Shown here one piece after another: positions 36,420-46,730 of a DNA stretch of 64,000 bases. The notes below the pieces were generated by a model. The model worked only from the letters and a program-made list of their open reading frames with translations, did not search any database and was not told the DNA's origin. The translations under genes were made by a program, and so were the position numbers. Within the stretch, counting starts at the first letter, position 1; every line of letters starts with the position of its first letter. This stretch comes from Nitrospirillum pindoramense (lineage in GTDB: Bacteria > Pseudomonadota > Alphaproteobacteria > Azospirillales > Azospirillaceae): assembly GCF_007827955.1 (NCBI RefSeq), contig NZ_VITR01000001.1:1-64000 (forward strand), given 5' to 3'.

Positions 36420-36446
36420 CGGCTCGACCCGAAGGGCGAGCCGTTT
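36420..36446 (-). terminator. Hairpin downstream of nrdJ
   Basis: Perfect arms CGGCTCG (36420-36426) and CGAGCCG (36437-36443) with an inner CCC/GGG pair. T-rich flanks on both sides are short, so it may end nrdJ weakly or act in both directions. Confidence 0.5.
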
Positions 36447-36484
36447 GAATGGGCGTTTGATTCACTTGATGGACGGCACCCCCC

Positions 36485-39400
36485 TCAACTGCACCCCGTC
36501 GTGCTGCCGCAGGTGTCGCACTTAAGGCACGTCCCATTCCGCACCAGGGTCATGTTCTGGCACTCAGGGCAGGGGTCGCCTTCGTAGCCTTTGGCGCGGG
36601 CTTCCTTGACCTTTTCCCAGCGGGCGTCGCTGCCGCCGGAAACGGCGCCGCCGTAGCTGGTGCTGGTCACCACCTTTTCCGCGCGGGTCAGGGTGGAGTA
36701 GGCCTGGGGAGCGCCGTGGGTGCCGGTGGCGACGTGGGTTTCCACGCTGGCGGTCGCGGTGGCCGTCTGGAAGGCGGCGACGGCGCGGCCGGCCTGGCCG
36801 CCGGGCAGGACCCGCAGGTTGGGCAGGTTGTTGCGGACATAGCCGGTGGAGGTGATGCGCGCCACGGCGTTCAGCGTTTCCTCCGCCACCTCGGCCGCGT
36901 GCGGCGGCAGGTCGCTCTGCTTCACGCCGCCGCCCATGGTGTCGGGCAGAATGTCCTCCGGCGTGGCGTGGGCGAGGTCCGTGCGCGACAGATAGCTGAT
37001 GGCCAGCTCACGGAACACATAGTCCAGGATGGACGTCGCCATCTTGATGGCGTCGTTGCCCTGCACCATGCCGGCGGGCTCGAAGCGGGTGAAGGTGAAG
37101 GCCTCCACATACTCCTCCAGCGGCACGCCGTACTGTAGGCCCAGGCTGATGGCGATGGCGAAGTTGTTCATCAGCGAGCGGAAGGCGGCGCCCTCCTTGT
37201 GCATGTCGATGAAGATTTCGCCCAGCTTGCCGTCCTCATACTCGCCGGTGCGCAGATAAACCTTGTGGCCGCCCACCATGGCCTTCTGGGTGTAGCCCTT
37301 GCGGCGGTGGGGCAGACGCTCGCGCTGGGCGCGCACCACCTTCTCCACCACCTTTTCCACGATGCGCTCCGTCACCACCTCGACGCGCGCGGCGGCCGGG
37401 GCCTCCAGCACGCGCTCCAGCGTGGTTTCGGCGACGTCTTCCTCCTCATCCTCCTCCAGCACCTGGGCGTTCAGCGGCTGGGACAGCTTGCTGCCGTCGC
37501 GGTAGAGCGCGTTGGCCTTCAGGCCCAGGCTCCACGACAGCATGTAGGCGTCCTTGCACGCCTCCACCGTGGCGTGGTTGGGCATGTTGATGGTCTTGGA
37601 GATGGCGCCGGAGATGAAGGGCTGCGAGGCCGCCATCATGCGGATGTGGCTTTCCGCCGACAGATAGCGTGTGCCGATCTTCCCGCACGGGCTGGCGCAA
37701 TCGAACACGGGCAGGTGCTCGGCCTTCAGGCCGGGTGCGCCCTCCAGGGTCATGGCGCCGCAGCAGTGGACGTTGGCCGCCTCGATCTCCGCCTTGGTGA
37801 AGCCCAGGTGGGAGAGGAGGTCGAAGCCAAACTCCTCCAGCTTGTGCGCCGGCACGCCCAGAGCCCCGGTCAGGAAGTCGGCGCCCAGCGTCCACTTGTT
37901 GAAGGCGAACTTGATGTCGAAGGCGTTGGCCAGGCCGGCTTCCAGCTTCTCCAGCTGTTCCGGGCCGAAGCCCTTGGCCGCCAGCGTCTCATGGTTCACG
38001 CCCGGCGCGCCCTTCAGGGTGCCGTGGCCCACGGCGTAACGCTCGATGCGGGCCACGTCCGTGGCGGAATAGCCCAGGCGCGACAGCGCCTCCGGCACCA
38101 CGCGGTTGATGATCTTGAAATAGCCGCCGCCGGCCAGCTTCTTGAACTTCACCAGGGCGAAGTCCGGCTCGATGCCGGTGGTGTCGCAGTCCATGACCAG
38201 GCCGATGGTGCCGGTGGGGGCGACCACGGTGGCCTGGGCGTTGCGGTAGCCGTGCTTCTGGCCCAGTTCCAACGCCTCGTCCCAGGCGCGGCGGGCGGCC
38301 ACGATCAGCCGCTGGTCGGGGCAATCCTCGGCATCCAGCGGCACCGGGGTAACCGACAGGCCCTCGTAACCTTCCCCGGCGCCATAGGCGGCGCGGCGGT
38401 GGTTGCGGATGACGCGCAGCATGGCGGTGGCGTTGGGGGCGTAGCCGGGGAAGGGCCCCAGTTCCCCCGCCATCTCGGCGGAGGTGGCATAGGCGACGCC
38501 GGTCATGACGGCGCTGATGGCGCCGCAGATGGCCCGGCCCTCGGCGCTGTCATAGGGGATGCCCGCCGCCATCAGCAGGCCGCCGAGGTTGGCGAAGCCC
38601 AGGCCCAGGGTGCGGTACTCGTACGACAGGCGCGCGATCTCCTTGGAGGGGAACTGCGCCATGAGCACGGAGATTTCCAGCGCCACCGTCCACAGCCGGC
38701 AGGCGTGGCTGAAGGCGTCCGTGTCGAACGAACCGTCGGCCCGGCGGAACTCCATGAGGTTCAGGGACGCCAGGTTGCAGGCGGTGTCGTCCAGGAACAT
38801 GTATTCCGAGCAAGGGTTGGACGCGTTGATGCGGCCGGACTCGGGGCAGGTGTGCCAGTCGTTGATGGTGGTGTCGTACTGCACGCCGGGGTCGGCCGAC
38901 TGCCAGGCGGCATGGCCGATCTTGTCCCACAGGTCGCGGGCCTTCAGCGTCTTGGCCACCTTGCCGTCGGTGCGGCGGATCAGGTTCCAGTCGGCATCCT
39001 CCTGCACCGCGCGGATGAAGGCGTCGGGCACGCGGACGGAGTTGTTGGAGTTCTGGCCGGAAACGGTCAGGTAGGCGCTGGAGTCCCAGTCCGTGTCATA
39101 GGTCTGGAACTCCATCTCCGTATAGCCCTGGCCGGCGAACTGGATGACCCGCTGGATGTAGTTTTCCGGGATCATGGACTTGCGGGCCTCGATGATGGCC
39201 CGCTTCAGCGCCTTGTTCTTGGTGGGGTCCAGCCGCTCGGCATCCGGGCCCATGCCCTCCGTCGCCGCCGCCATGATGGCGTTCAGGTGCTTGTTGGCCA
39301 GCTTGGAGCCCGCCACCAGGGCGCAGACCTTCTGCTCCTCCACCACCTTCCAGTCGATGTAGGCCTCGATGTCCGGGTGGTCCAGGTCCACCGTCACCAT

Positions 39401-40237
39401 CTTGGCGGCGCGGCGGGTGGTGCCGCCCGACTTGATGGCCCCGGCGGCGCGGTCGCCGATCTTCAGGAAGCTCATCAGGCCGGAGGACTTGCCGCCGCCG
39501 GCCAGCCGCTCGCCATCGCCGCGCAGGCGGGAGAAGTTGGAACCGGTGCCGGAGCCGTACTTGAACAGGCGGGCCTCGCGCACCCACAGGTCCATGATGC
39601 CGCCCTCGTTCACCAGGTCGTCGGCGACGGACTGGATGAAGCAGGCATGCGGCTGCGGATGCTCATAGGCCGACTTGCTGGCCACCAACTCGCCGGTCTT
39701 GAAGTCGACGTAGTGGTGGCCCTGGGCGGGGCCGTCGATGCCATAGGCCCAGTGCAGGCCGGTGTTGAACCACTGCGGGCTGTTGGGCGCTGCCATCTGG
39801 CGGGCCAGCATGTGGCGCATCTCATCGAAATAGGCGCTGGCGTCGGCCTCGCTGTCGAAGTAGCCGCCCTTCCAGCCCCAATAGGCCCAGGTGCCGGCCA
39901 GGCGGTCGAACACCTGGCGGGCGGAGGTCTCGCCCCCCACCCGTTCCTTTTCCGGCAGGGCGGCTAGCGCGTCCTGGTCGGCCACGTGGCGCCACAGGAA
40001 GGACGGGACGTCGTTCTCCTCCACCGTCTTCAGGCGGGCGGGCACGCCGGCGCGGCGGAAATACTTCTGGGCCAGGATGTCACAGGCCACCTGGCTCCAA
40101 TCCGCCGGCACCTGGATGTCCTTGGCCTGGAAAACCACCGAGCCGTCGGGGTTGCGGATCTCGCTGGTCGCCGTGCGGAAGGCGATCCCCTCGTAAGCGT
40201 CCCGACCGTCGACCGTGAACCGTCTTTCGATGCGCAT
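36485..40237 (-). CDS. nrdJ: Adenosylcobalamin-dependent (class II) ribonucleoside-diphosphate reductase
   Basis: Reduces ribonucleotides to deoxyribonucleotides using a B12 radical, with no need for oxygen or a small subunit. It is 1250 residues, the size of long class II enzymes. Motifs include [15 protein letters not shown] near the N-terminus, [11 protein letters not shown], the active-site run [40 protein letters not shown], and a C-terminal zinc ribbon (CPECQ and CLKCDTCG) preceding the terminal Cys pair region. The ATG at 40237 gives the standard MRIERRFT start; longer frames upstream are unrelated. No nrdB gene is present. A pair of NrdR-like boxes lies 205-250 bp upstream. Confidence 0.96.
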   Translation of the reverse strand: MRIERRFTVDGRDAYEGIAFRTATSEIRNPDGSVVFQAKDIQVPADWSQVACDILAQKYFRRAGVPARLKTVEENDVPSFLWRHVADQDALAALPEKERVGGETSARQVFDRLAGTWAYWGWKGGYFDSEADASAYFDEMRHMLARQMAAPNSPQWFNTGLHWAYGIDGPAQGHHYVDFKTGELVASKSAYEHPQPHACFIQSVADDLVNEGGIMDLWVREARLFKYGSGTGSNFSRLRGDGERLAGGGKSSGLMSFLKIGDRAAGAIKSGGTTRRAAKMVTVDLDHPDIEAYIDWKVVEEQKVCALVAGSKLANKHLNAIMAAATEGMGPDAERLDPTKNKALKRAIIEARKSMIPENYIQRVIQFAGQGYTEMEFQTYDTDWDSSAYLTVSGQNSNNSVRVPDAFIRAVQEDADWNLIRRTDGKVAKTLKARDLWDKIGHAAWQSADPGVQYDTTINDWHTCPESGRINASNPCSEYMFLDDTACNLASLNLMEFRRADGSFDTDAFSHACRLWTVALEISVLMAQFPSKEIARLSYEYRTLGLGFANLGGLLMAAGIPYDSAEGRAICGAISAVMTGVAYATSAEMAGELGPFPGYAPNATAMLRVIRNHRRAAYGAGEGYEGLSVTPVPLDAEDCPDQRLIVAARRAWDEALELGQKHGYRNAQATVVAPTGTIGLVMDCDTTGIEPDFALVKFKKLAGGGYFKIINRVVPEALSRLGYSATDVARIERYAVGHGTLKGAPGVNHETLAAKGFGPEQLEKLEAGLANAFDIKFAFNKWTLGADFLTGALGVPAHKLEEFGFDLLSHLGFTKAEIEAANVHCCGAMTLEGAPGLKAEHLPVFDCASPCGKIGTRYLSAESHIRMMAASQPFISGAISKTINMPNHATVEACKDAYMLSWSLGLKANALYRDGSKLSQPLNAQVLEEDEEEDVAETTLERVLEAPAAARVEVVTERIVEKVVEKVVRAQRERLPHRRKGYTQKAMVGGHKVYLRTGEYEDGKLGEIFIDMHKEGAAFRSLMNNFAIAISLGLQYGVPLEEYVEAFTFTRFEPAGMVQGNDAIKMATSILDYVFRELAISYLSRTDLAHATPEDILPDTMGGGVKQSDLPPHAAEVAEETLNAVARITSTGYVRNNLPNLRVLPGGQAGRAVAAFQTATATASVETHVATGTHGAPQAYSTLTRAEKVVTSTSYGGAVSGGSDARWEKVKEARAKGYEGDPCPECQNMTLVRNGTCLKCDTCGSTTGCS

Positions 40238-40740
40238 GGTGCCCCGACCCCTGAATGAAATGCCGCGATGACGGGGTGGGTGTCGCGGGGGCGGGCCTCG
40301 TCCGGAATCGTTGCCCGGAGGATGGCCGTGGAAACAGGCAAAACCACCCCAAAACCTGGGTTGGTCCCTGGTGCTCCGCGCCGCGACAGCACCCCAAGAT
40401 GCTGTATGTCGGGGAAGCGTATGCCACCATGTTTCGACCATCAACGACATTTTGTGGTGCCAAACGGGCAGGTGCATACGGGTTGTGGTTGACTCTTCGG
40501 GTAGGGGGCGATTCTCCAGCAAACCCGGGCCTCTCACCGTTCCGGCGGGCCCCTTTTCGTCGGCTGAAAAATGTGGCTGGGCGACCACCGGGCCAGGGGC
40601 GGCGTCCGGGCCGCCGCTGCCCGGCCCTCTCTGCGCTTTTGGGTTTTCAACCCGGGAGGAAGATGGCAGGGTGCCCCCTCGCCCGCGCCGGCGGTATTCC
40701 GGCGCCTACTTTTCTTCAGTCCCGAGAATCCCCGTCCCGA
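40238..40740. other. Long intergenic region between nrdJ and the MprF-like gene
   Basis: About 500 bp with no supported gene. It should hold the divergent promoters of nrdJ (leftward) and the MprF-like gene (rightward). A pair of NrdR-like boxes is at 40442-40488. I looked for a cobalamin riboswitch, as might be expected before a B12-dependent enzyme, and did not recognise a B12 box. Confidence 0.5.
40442..40488. promoter_or_regulatory. Putative NrdR double box upstream of nrdJ
   Basis: Box 1 (40442-40457, CAACGACATTTTGTGG) matches the invariant positions of the NrdR consensus acaCwAtATaTwGtgt. Box 2 (40473-40488, TGCATACGGGTTGTGG) matches only in the right half. They are exactly 31 bp apart, the usual three-turn spacing of NrdR box pairs. 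NrdR represses ribonucleotide reductase genes when dATP is plentiful. The second box is weak, so this is a prediction. Confidence 0.45.
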
Positions 40741-41892
40741 ATGTCCCCTGAGCGCAGCCCAGACCAGCGCCCCAATCGCCCGACATATCATCATCCGGTG
40801 GTCATCGACCCGGCGGCGCGCCCGCCGGTGGGTGGGACGGGGGCAGGCGACAGGGGGGGCGGTGAAACGGCGATGGGGGACAGGGCGGCGGATGGGGACC
40901 CCACACAACCCGCGACACACCGGCCCAATTGGATCAAGCGCCTGACCACCCTGGTCACCGCCCTGGTGCTGCTGGGGCTGGTCGTGCTGGCCGTGCGCCA
41001 TGTGGCGCGGGACTTCCGCCCGGCGGAGGTCTGGGCCTATGTCCAGCTTCTGCCTTGGGCGCGGGTGGCGCAGGCGGCGGGCCTGGTGGCCGGCGCCTAC
41101 ATGGTTATGACGCTCTATGACGTCTCTGCCCTGAAATACCTGGGCATCAAGCTGCCCTACCGCACCGTGGGCCTGGGCAGCTTCGCCGGCTACGCCATTT
41201 CCAACAATGTGGGCTTCGCCGTCATCAGCGGCGGGTCGGTGCGCTATCGTGTCTATTCGGTGGCGGGCCTGTCAGCGGCGGACATCGCCAAGATCGTCGT
41301 GTTCTCCACCACGACCTTCACGCTGGGCATCACCTTCACCGGCGCGCTGGGCGTGGCCATCGGGCCGGAGGTGGGGGCCGGCATGCTGAACGTGCCCGCC
41401 TGGCTGCTGCAGGGGGTGGCCGGCCTGGTGCTGGCGGGGCTGGGCGCCATGACGGTGGCGGCGGCCGTAACGCACAAGCCCATGCGGCTGTGGCGGTGGT
41501 CCGTCGCCCTGCCGTCCTCCGGCGTGATGCTGTCGCAGATCGTCATCGCGTCGCTGGAAATCCTGCTGTCGGCGGCGGCGCTGTGGACCCTGCTGCCGGC
41601 GGAGTCCAGCGTGGGCTTCATGGAGTTCACGGCCCTGTTCTGCGCCGGCCTGGCCATCGCCATCGTCAGCCATGTGCCGGGCGGCCTGGGCGTGTTCGAG
41701 ACCATCCTGCTGCTGGGCCTGCGGGATCACGGCCCCGCCGGCGGCGCCATCGGCGCCCTGCTGGCCTACCGCTTCCTTTATTACGTGCTGCCGCTGGTCC
41801 TGGCCGGCCTGCTGCTGCTGGTCTGGGAAATCCGCGCCGACCATGGCCCCGTGGCCGCCTGGCGCCGCTGGCGGGCCCGGCGCGGGCGGTAG
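40741..41892 (+). CDS. MprF-like (UPF0104/LPG synthase transmembrane) protein
   Basis: Integral membrane protein of 383 residues, or 339 if translation starts at the ATG at 40873. A polar, proline- and glycine-rich N-terminus precedes about eight transmembrane helices. Segments such as TVGLGSFAGYAISNNVGFAV, SGGSVRYRVYSVAGLSAADI, and SHVPGGLGVFETILLLGL identify the flippase-like half of MprF (lysyl-phosphatidylglycerol synthase family). The C-terminal aminoacyl-transferase half is absent, so it is the stand-alone membrane type and probably moves or binds a lipid rather than making lysyl-PG. Neither start has a convincing ribosome site. Confidence 0.82.
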   Translation: MSPERSPDQRPNRPTYHHPVVIDPAARPPVGGTGAGDRGGGETAMGDRAADGDPTQPATHRPNWIKRLTTLVTALVLLGLVVLAVRHVARDFRPAEVWAYVQLLPWARVAQAAGLVAGAYMVMTLYDVSALKYLGIKLPYRTVGLGSFAGYAISNNVGFAVISGGSVRYRVYSVAGLSAADIAKIVVFSTTTFTLGITFTGALGVAIGPEVGAGMLNVPAWLLQGVAGLVLAGLGAMTVAAAVTHKPMRLWRWSVALPSSGVMLSQIVIASLEILLSAAALWTLLPAESSVGFMEFTALFCAGLAIAIVSHVPGGLGVFETILLLGLRDHGPAGGAIGALLAYRFLYYVLPLVLAGLLLLVWEIRADHGPVAAWRRWRARRGR

Positions 41893-41924
41893 CGCCCCGC
41901 GGGCGGCCAACGGGCGGCCAGCGG

Positions 41925-44510
41925 TCAGGCCGACCGGCGCCGCAAGCCGTCCTCGAACGCCGCGACCGGGACAGGGCGGCCGAACAGGTAGCCCTGGTAG
42001 AAGCGGCAGCCGTTGGCTTGCAGGAAATCGCGCTGCCCCGCCGTCTCGACCCCTTCGGCGATCACCGACAGGCCCAGATTGTGGGCCAGCGACAGGATGA
42101 TGCGGGCGATGTTGGCGTCGTTGGGGTTGGACAGCACGTCGCGGACGAACATGCGGTCGATCTTTAGTTCGTTCAGCGGCAGGCGCTGAAGATAGCCCAG
42201 CGACGAATAGCCGGTGCCGAAATCGTCCAGTGACAGTCGCACGCCGCGCTCCTTCAGGCGCGCCATCTTGGCGATGATGTCCCCGATGTCGTGGGCCAGC
42301 AGGCTTTCCGTCAGTTCCAGCTTCAGCCGGCAGGGATTGGCGCCGGTGGCGGCCAGGATCTCCAGGACCTGGCTGTCGAAGTCCGACTCGTGGAACTGGC
42401 GGGCGCTGACATTGACCGACAGGGACAGCCGCGACAGAATCGGGTCGTGGGCCCAGCGGCGCAGGGTCGCGCACGCCTCCTTCAACACCCATTTGCCCAG
42501 CGGCAGGATCAGGCCCGTGGACTCGGCCAGGGGGACGAAGTCCGCCGGGGAGACCAGGCCGCGCTCCGGATGCTCCCAGCGCAGCAGGACCTCCGCGCCC
42601 ACGACCGTGCCGGCCTGGTCCACTTGGGGCTGAAGGCGTATGGCCATCTGCCCGCGCTCCAGCCCCTCGCGCAGATCCTTTTCCAGGGCCAGGCGGCCAT
42701 CCACGGCCAGTTGCATGCCGGCATCGAAAAAGCGCAGCGCGTTGCCGCCGCCGGCCTTGGCCGCGCCCATGGCCAGGTCCGCCTGCTTGATGAGGCAGTC
42801 CGCGCTTTTGGTTTCGGCGCCGAACAAGGCCACGCCCACGCTGGGGGTGGCCCGGTGGCTGTCCGCGCCCAGCACGAAGGGGGTATCGAAGGCGGCCAAG
42901 ATTTTGCCGCCCACCGCCTTGGCCGCCAGGGCGGCGTCGTCAGCCGTGCGGCCCAGCCCTTCCAGCATCACGACGAACTCGTCCCCGCCCAGGCGCGCCA
43001 CCATGTCGGTGTCCCGCACGCAGGCGCGCAGCCGGGCGGCCACCTGGCGCAGCAGTTCGTCGCCCTGGTCGTGGCCCAGGGCGTCGTTCACCACCTTGAA
43101 ATGGTCCAGGTCGATGAACAGCAGCGCGCCCTGGGACGCCCGGCGTCTTCCCGACAGCAGGGAGCGGCGGAGATGTTCCAGCAGCAGGCTGCGGTTGGGC
43201 ACCTCGGTCAGGGAATCATAATAGGCCAGGTGGTGGATGCGCTGCTCCGCCTGCCGGCGCTCCGTCAGGTTGGTGTTGGTGCCGGAGACGCGCACGGCCT
43301 GGCCATCGGCATCGCGCAGGATGAAGCCGCGCGACAGCACCGGGACGTAGTGGCCGTCCTTGTGGCGCAGGCGGAATTCCATCTCATAGCTTTCCTGCCC
43401 GCTTTTGAGCGCGGCGTGGAAAATCGCCCGGGCGGGTTCCCAATCGTCGGGGTGGGTCAGGTCCTGCCAAGGGCTGGGGTCCCGGCACAGCTCGCCCACC
43501 TCGTAACCGATCATCTCCCACCAGCGGGGGGAGTAGTAGAGCAGGTTGCTGGTCAGGTCCCAATCCCAGGGTGCGTCCTGCGACCCCCGCAGCACCAGGC
43601 GCAACCGTTCCTCTGACTTTTCCAGCGACTGCTGGACCTTCTTCAGGTCGGTCACGTCGGTGAAGCTGATGACCGCCTCCACCGGCTGGCCGTTGTCGTC
43701 CAGCACGGGATAGGCGTTGCACATCAGCCAGGTGGTGGACGAATCCCCGCGCCGCCTCAGGCCCAGCAGCATGTTGTTGGCATCCATGCGGCCCTGCAGC
43801 GCCAGGCTGCCCGGCAGTTCGTCGGCGGGCACCGGGCTGCCATCCTCCCGTACGAAGCTCCAGCGCGGATCGGGCTCATAGCTGCCCAGGATGGCATCCT
43901 CGCTCAGGCCCAGCATGCGGCAGGCGGCGGCGTTGGCGTAGCACAGCCGCGTGTCGGCGGCGCGGACCATGACGCCGGCCAGCACATGATCCAGCAGGAA
44001 GCGGTGGCGCTGGGCCGCCTCGCGCAGGGCGGTTTCCGCCGCCTTGCGGGCGGTGATGTCACGGTGGATGCTGATGAAATGGCTCAGGGCACCCCGCGAA
44101 TCCAATGTCGGGGTGACGGTCAGCTCGTTCCAGAAGGGATGGCCGTCCTTGCCGTAGTTCAGCACCTCACCATGGAAGGGGATGCCCTGGCTGACGCAGT
44201 CGCGGATGGCGGCCAGGGTGGCGGGGTCCGTGTCCGGCCCGCACAGCAGGTCGCACCCACGGCCCAGGACGGCGGCCATCTCATGGCCAGTCATGGCGGT
44301 GAAGGCGGTGTTGCAGTACCGGATCAGGCAATCCGGCCCCGCGATCACGACGCCTTGGGAAACAGCGTCCAGCGCGGCCAGCAGAAGAGAGTCATCTAAT
44401 GCGACGGTACCGGATAGGGTGGGCCGCGGCATCGCCGATGGTCGCGACAGCGCCGCCGCCATCCCCACCGCATGCCGCGCGGTTATGCCCAGGCCGTCCA
44501 CCACGTCCAT
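41925..44510 (-). CDS. LOV-like/PAS-GGDEF-EAL protein (cyclic-di-GMP turnover)
   Basis: An 861-residue signalling enzyme without transmembrane segments. PAS 1 (about 40-155) is LOV-like: GRGCDLLCGPDTDPATLAAI keeps the flavin-reactive Cys (Cys86), and LNYGKDGHPFWNEL keeps both flavin-contacting Asn; the usual Gln in the last strand is His149. Two further PAS domains follow (about 165-285, 295-420). The GGDEF domain (about 430-590) has the intact GGDEF motif and DLDHFKVVNDALGH, and the EAL domain (about 605-850) has EVLLRWEHP, DDFGTGYSSLGYL and LKIDRMFV. It could make or break cyclic-di-GMP. The ATG at 44510 is close to a GGAATAAGGA stretch; in-frame ATGs at 44462 and 44432 are alternatives. 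Confidence 0.92.
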   Translation of the reverse strand: MDVVDGLGITARHAVGMAAALSRPSAMPRPTLSGTVALDDSLLLAALDAVSQGVVIAGPDCLIRYCNTAFTAMTGHEMAAVLGRGCDLLCGPDTDPATLAAIRDCVSQGIPFHGEVLNYGKDGHPFWNELTVTPTLDSRGALSHFISIHRDITARKAAETALREAAQRHRFLLDHVLAGVMVRAADTRLCYANAAACRMLGLSEDAILGSYEPDPRWSFVREDGSPVPADELPGSLALQGRMDANNMLLGLRRRGDSSTTWLMCNAYPVLDDNGQPVEAVISFTDVTDLKKVQQSLEKSEERLRLVLRGSQDAPWDWDLTSNLLYYSPRWWEMIGYEVGELCRDPSPWQDLTHPDDWEPARAIFHAALKSGQESYEMEFRLRHKDGHYVPVLSRGFILRDADGQAVRVSGTNTNLTERRQAEQRIHHLAYYDSLTEVPNRSLLLEHLRRSLLSGRRRASQGALLFIDLDHFKVVNDALGHDQGDELLRQVAARLRACVRDTDMVARLGGDEFVVMLEGLGRTADDAALAAKAVGGKILAAFDTPFVLGADSHRATPSVGVALFGAETKSADCLIKQADLAMGAAKAGGGNALRFFDAGMQLAVDGRLALEKDLREGLERGQMAIRLQPQVDQAGTVVGAEVLLRWEHPERGLVSPADFVPLAESTGLILPLGKWVLKEACATLRRWAHDPILSRLSLSVNVSARQFHESDFDSQVLEILAATGANPCRLKLELTESLLAHDIGDIIAKMARLKERGVRLSLDDFGTGYSSLGYLQRLPLNELKIDRMFVRDVLSNPNDANIARIILSLAHNLGLSVIAEGVETAGQRDFLQANGCRFYQGYLFGRPVPVAAFEDGLRRRSA

Positions 44511-44863
44511 TCCTTATTCCATGTCGTCCAGTTGCATTGCCGTTGGCCCCCTCGGCCCCACGGTTGCCATCAAGACGTCCAAGTCTTTCGAAAGGGTTAC
44601 CGCCCCTGGCCGCTATCCTTCCGCATAGCTGGCCGCATAGCTGGCCGCATCGTTGGTCGGACAGACCGCGGCGTCGCCACCCGAGTGGCCGTCCAAGCGG
44701 GTTCGGAGGCAGCCATGCCCCGGCCGGCGTCGGCGGCCCCCCTCTGCGTATGGACGCGGGGGGCTGAAACTGCCATAGTCCGGCCGGTTCGTTTCGGGGG
44801 CCCGCTGCCAGGCGCTTGGCCCCCATCCATACCGTCCCTGGCACACTTTCCTGGTTTCGGCTC

Positions 44864-45253
44864 ATGACCCAACGCATCTCCATCCTGACCTGGCTGTCCC
44901 AACTGTCGATCCGCCTGCTGATTTCGCGGCGGGGGGAACTGGTTGGCACCGATCGGTTCGGCAACCGTTATTTCCGGGAAAAGAAGGCGCGGCCGGGCAT
45001 GAAGGTGCGCCGCTGGGTGCTGTTCGCGGGTGAGCCCGAGGCGTCGGCCGTGCCGCCGGAATGGCATGGCTGGCTGCACTACTCCATGGAACAGCCGCTG
45101 CCGGAAAACAGCGCCTACCATAAGCCGTGGGTGAAGGCGCATGAGCCGAACGCCACCGGCACCACCACCGCCTACCGTCCGCCGGGGCACACCTACGAGG
45201 GCGGTCACCGCGCCTCCGCCACCGGTGATTACGAGCCCTGGACGCCCGCGTAA
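44864..45253 (+). CDS. NDUFA12 (complex I accessory subunit, B17.2) homologue
   Basis: A 129-residue protein of the NDUFA12/B17.2 family, an accessory subunit of respiratory complex I kept in alphaproteobacteria. The key segment is GELVGTDRFGNRYFREKK followed by RRWVLFAGEPEASAVPPEW and HGWLHYSMEQPL. The ATG at 44864 gives the normal short N-terminus; a longer frame from 44816 has no support. The ribosome site is weak. The gene precedes mlaD and a DUF2155 gene, the common order in related genomes. Confidence 0.93.
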   Translation: MTQRISILTWLSQLSIRLLISRRGELVGTDRFGNRYFREKKARPGMKVRRWVLFAGEPEASAVPPEWHGWLHYSMEQPLPENSAYHKPWVKAHEPNATGTTTAYRPPGHTYEGGHRASATGDYEPWTPA

Positions 45254-45465
45254 GCGGTCCCAAACGGGGGTGCCCGGTCCGCAGCCGTTTGCCGTCAGCG
45301 CGACGGTGCTGAAGGGCGGCCCGCGTGACAGGCTAACGACAGGGCTGGGCAGGGGCGTATCGTCCTCCTGCGGCCGACGTTGGGTCATGGGCGCCGTCCA
45401 ATCGACCCCGGGGCCTTGCGCCAAGCCAGGCTTGTCCTATTTCTAGGGTTTTCCAGAGGAAGCCA

Positions 45466-46026
45466 ATGCGCAGCAATGTGATCGAGACCGTGCTGGGGGC
45501 CGTCGTCCTGGTGGTGGCGGCGTTCTTCCTCTATTTCGCCTACACCACGGCCAATGTGCGCGCCGTTTCCGGTTATGCGCTGCAGGCCCGGTTCGCCAGC
45601 ACCGGTGGCCTCACTGCCGGCAACGACGTCCGCATCAGCGGCGTGAAGGTCGGGTCGGTCACCAAGGCCTACCTGGATCCCAAGACCTACCAGGCGGTTA
45701 TCGAGATGCAGATCGACAGCCAGGTGAAGCTGCCCGAGGACACCAGCGCCGGCATCGCCTCCGAAAGCCTGCTGGGCGGCAAGTACCTGAACCTGCAGCC
45801 CGGTGGCGAGGAAGAGATGCTGAAGCCCGGTGGCCGCATCCAGTACACCCAGTCCGCCGTGAACCTGGAAGATCTGCTCGGCCGCTTCATCTTCAGCGCC
45901 GGTGGCAGCAATGCCAACAAGGGCGGTGACGCCAGCCAGGGCCAACAGCCCGCCGCCCAGCAACCCCCTGCCCAGCAACCCAAGGCCGACCCGTCCAAGG
46001 GGCTGCTGAACGGCGGCGGCAAATGA
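45466..46026 (+). CDS. mlaD: MlaD, substrate-binding subunit of the phospholipid transporter
   Basis: Component of the Mla system that keeps outer-membrane lipid asymmetry. It is 186 residues with an N-terminal membrane anchor (about 8-26) and an MCE domain (about 38-115): GGLTAGNDVRISGVKVGSV and SESLLGGKYLNLQPGG. The C-terminal 40 residues are Gln/Pro/Ala-rich low complexity. The start has GAGGAA upstream. mlaE, mlaF and mlaC are not in the window; in this lineage mlaD is often placed apart. Confidence 0.94.
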   Translation: MRSNVIETVLGAVVLVVAAFFLYFAYTTANVRAVSGYALQARFASTGGLTAGNDVRISGVKVGSVTKAYLDPKTYQAVIEMQIDSQVKLPEDTSAGIASESLLGGKYLNLQPGGEEEMLKPGGRIQYTQSAVNLEDLLGRFIFSAGGSNANKGGDASQGQQPAAQQPPAQQPKADPSKGLLNGGGK

Positions 46027-46730
46027 GCCTGCGGCGTCTGCTGCTGGCGGCTTCCTGCCTGGCGGTGGCCGCCACCGCCGGCGCCTGGGCCCAGAGCACT
46101 CCGACCATTCCTGCCGGTGCGCCGCCGGTTCCGCCTGCGTCGCCAGCCGCGGCCGCACCGGGCGCTTCGCCATCCGAGGTGAAGAAGACCGTCGACCAGG
46201 CGCCGGAGGAGCAGCCGCCCACCAGCCAGCCGGTGAGCGGACCCAACGCGGCCGGGCAGCAACAGGACCAGCAGCCGGCGGAGGGCGCCCAGGGCACCGC
46301 CGCGGGTGGCGGGGCCGAAGGGGCCTCGCCCGTCACGCCATTGCCCCCGCTGCCCGCGCAGCCGGCCGTACCGCGCACGTTCGAGGATATGAAGGTCGCC
46401 GTCCTGGGCGGCCTGGACAAGGTCACCGGCCGCGTCTCCACCGTCGAGATTCCGGTGGGGCAGACCGGCCGCTTCGGCCAGCTGACGGTGGCGGCCCGCG
46501 CTTGCCGCAAGACCACCCCCATCGAGGAACCTGAATCGGCCGCCTTCCTGGATATCGTGGAGGCCAAGCCTGACGATCCGGCGGCGAAGGTCTTCACTGG
46601 CTGGATGTTCGCGTCCAGCCCCGCCCTGTCGGCGATGGAGGACCCGGTCTACGACGTCTGGGTGGTGGACTGCAGGAATCCGGCGACCAAGGCGCCGTCG
46701 TCCAAGCTGCCCTCCGGCAAATCACAGTGA
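46023..46730 (+). CDS. DUF2155 secreted protein
   Basis: An exported protein of 235 residues. It starts with a signal peptide (cleavage about 23 after AWA), continues with a long Pro/Ala/Gln-rich linker (25-115), and ends with a DUF2155 domain (about 120-220), shown by [31 protein letters not shown] and [24 protein letters not shown]-like text (two Cys likely pair). The ATG overlaps the mlaD stop as ATGA. Its last 82 bp overlap the 3' end of the convergent aat gene. Function is not established. Confidence 0.92.
   Translation: MSLRRLLLAASCLAVAATAGAWAQSTPTIPAGAPPVPPASPAAAAPGASPSEVKKTVDQAPEEQPPTSQPVSGPNAAGQQQDQQPAEGAQGTAAGGGAEGASPVTPLPPLPAQPAVPRTFEDMKVAVLGGLDKVTGRVSTVEIPVGQTGRFGQLTVAARACRKTTPIEEPESAAFLDIVEAKPDDPAAKVFTGWMFASSPALSAMEDPVYDVWVVDCRNPATKAPSSKLPSGKSQ

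Noticed and set aside
37199-39967. 922-codon plus-strand frame opposite nrdJ
   Set aside because: Composition is Gly/His/Val/Gln-biased with no domain; nrdJ on the other strand is certain.
40238-40740. Cobalamin riboswitch before nrdJ
   Set aside because: No B12-box-like conserved segment was recognised in the 500-bp leader.
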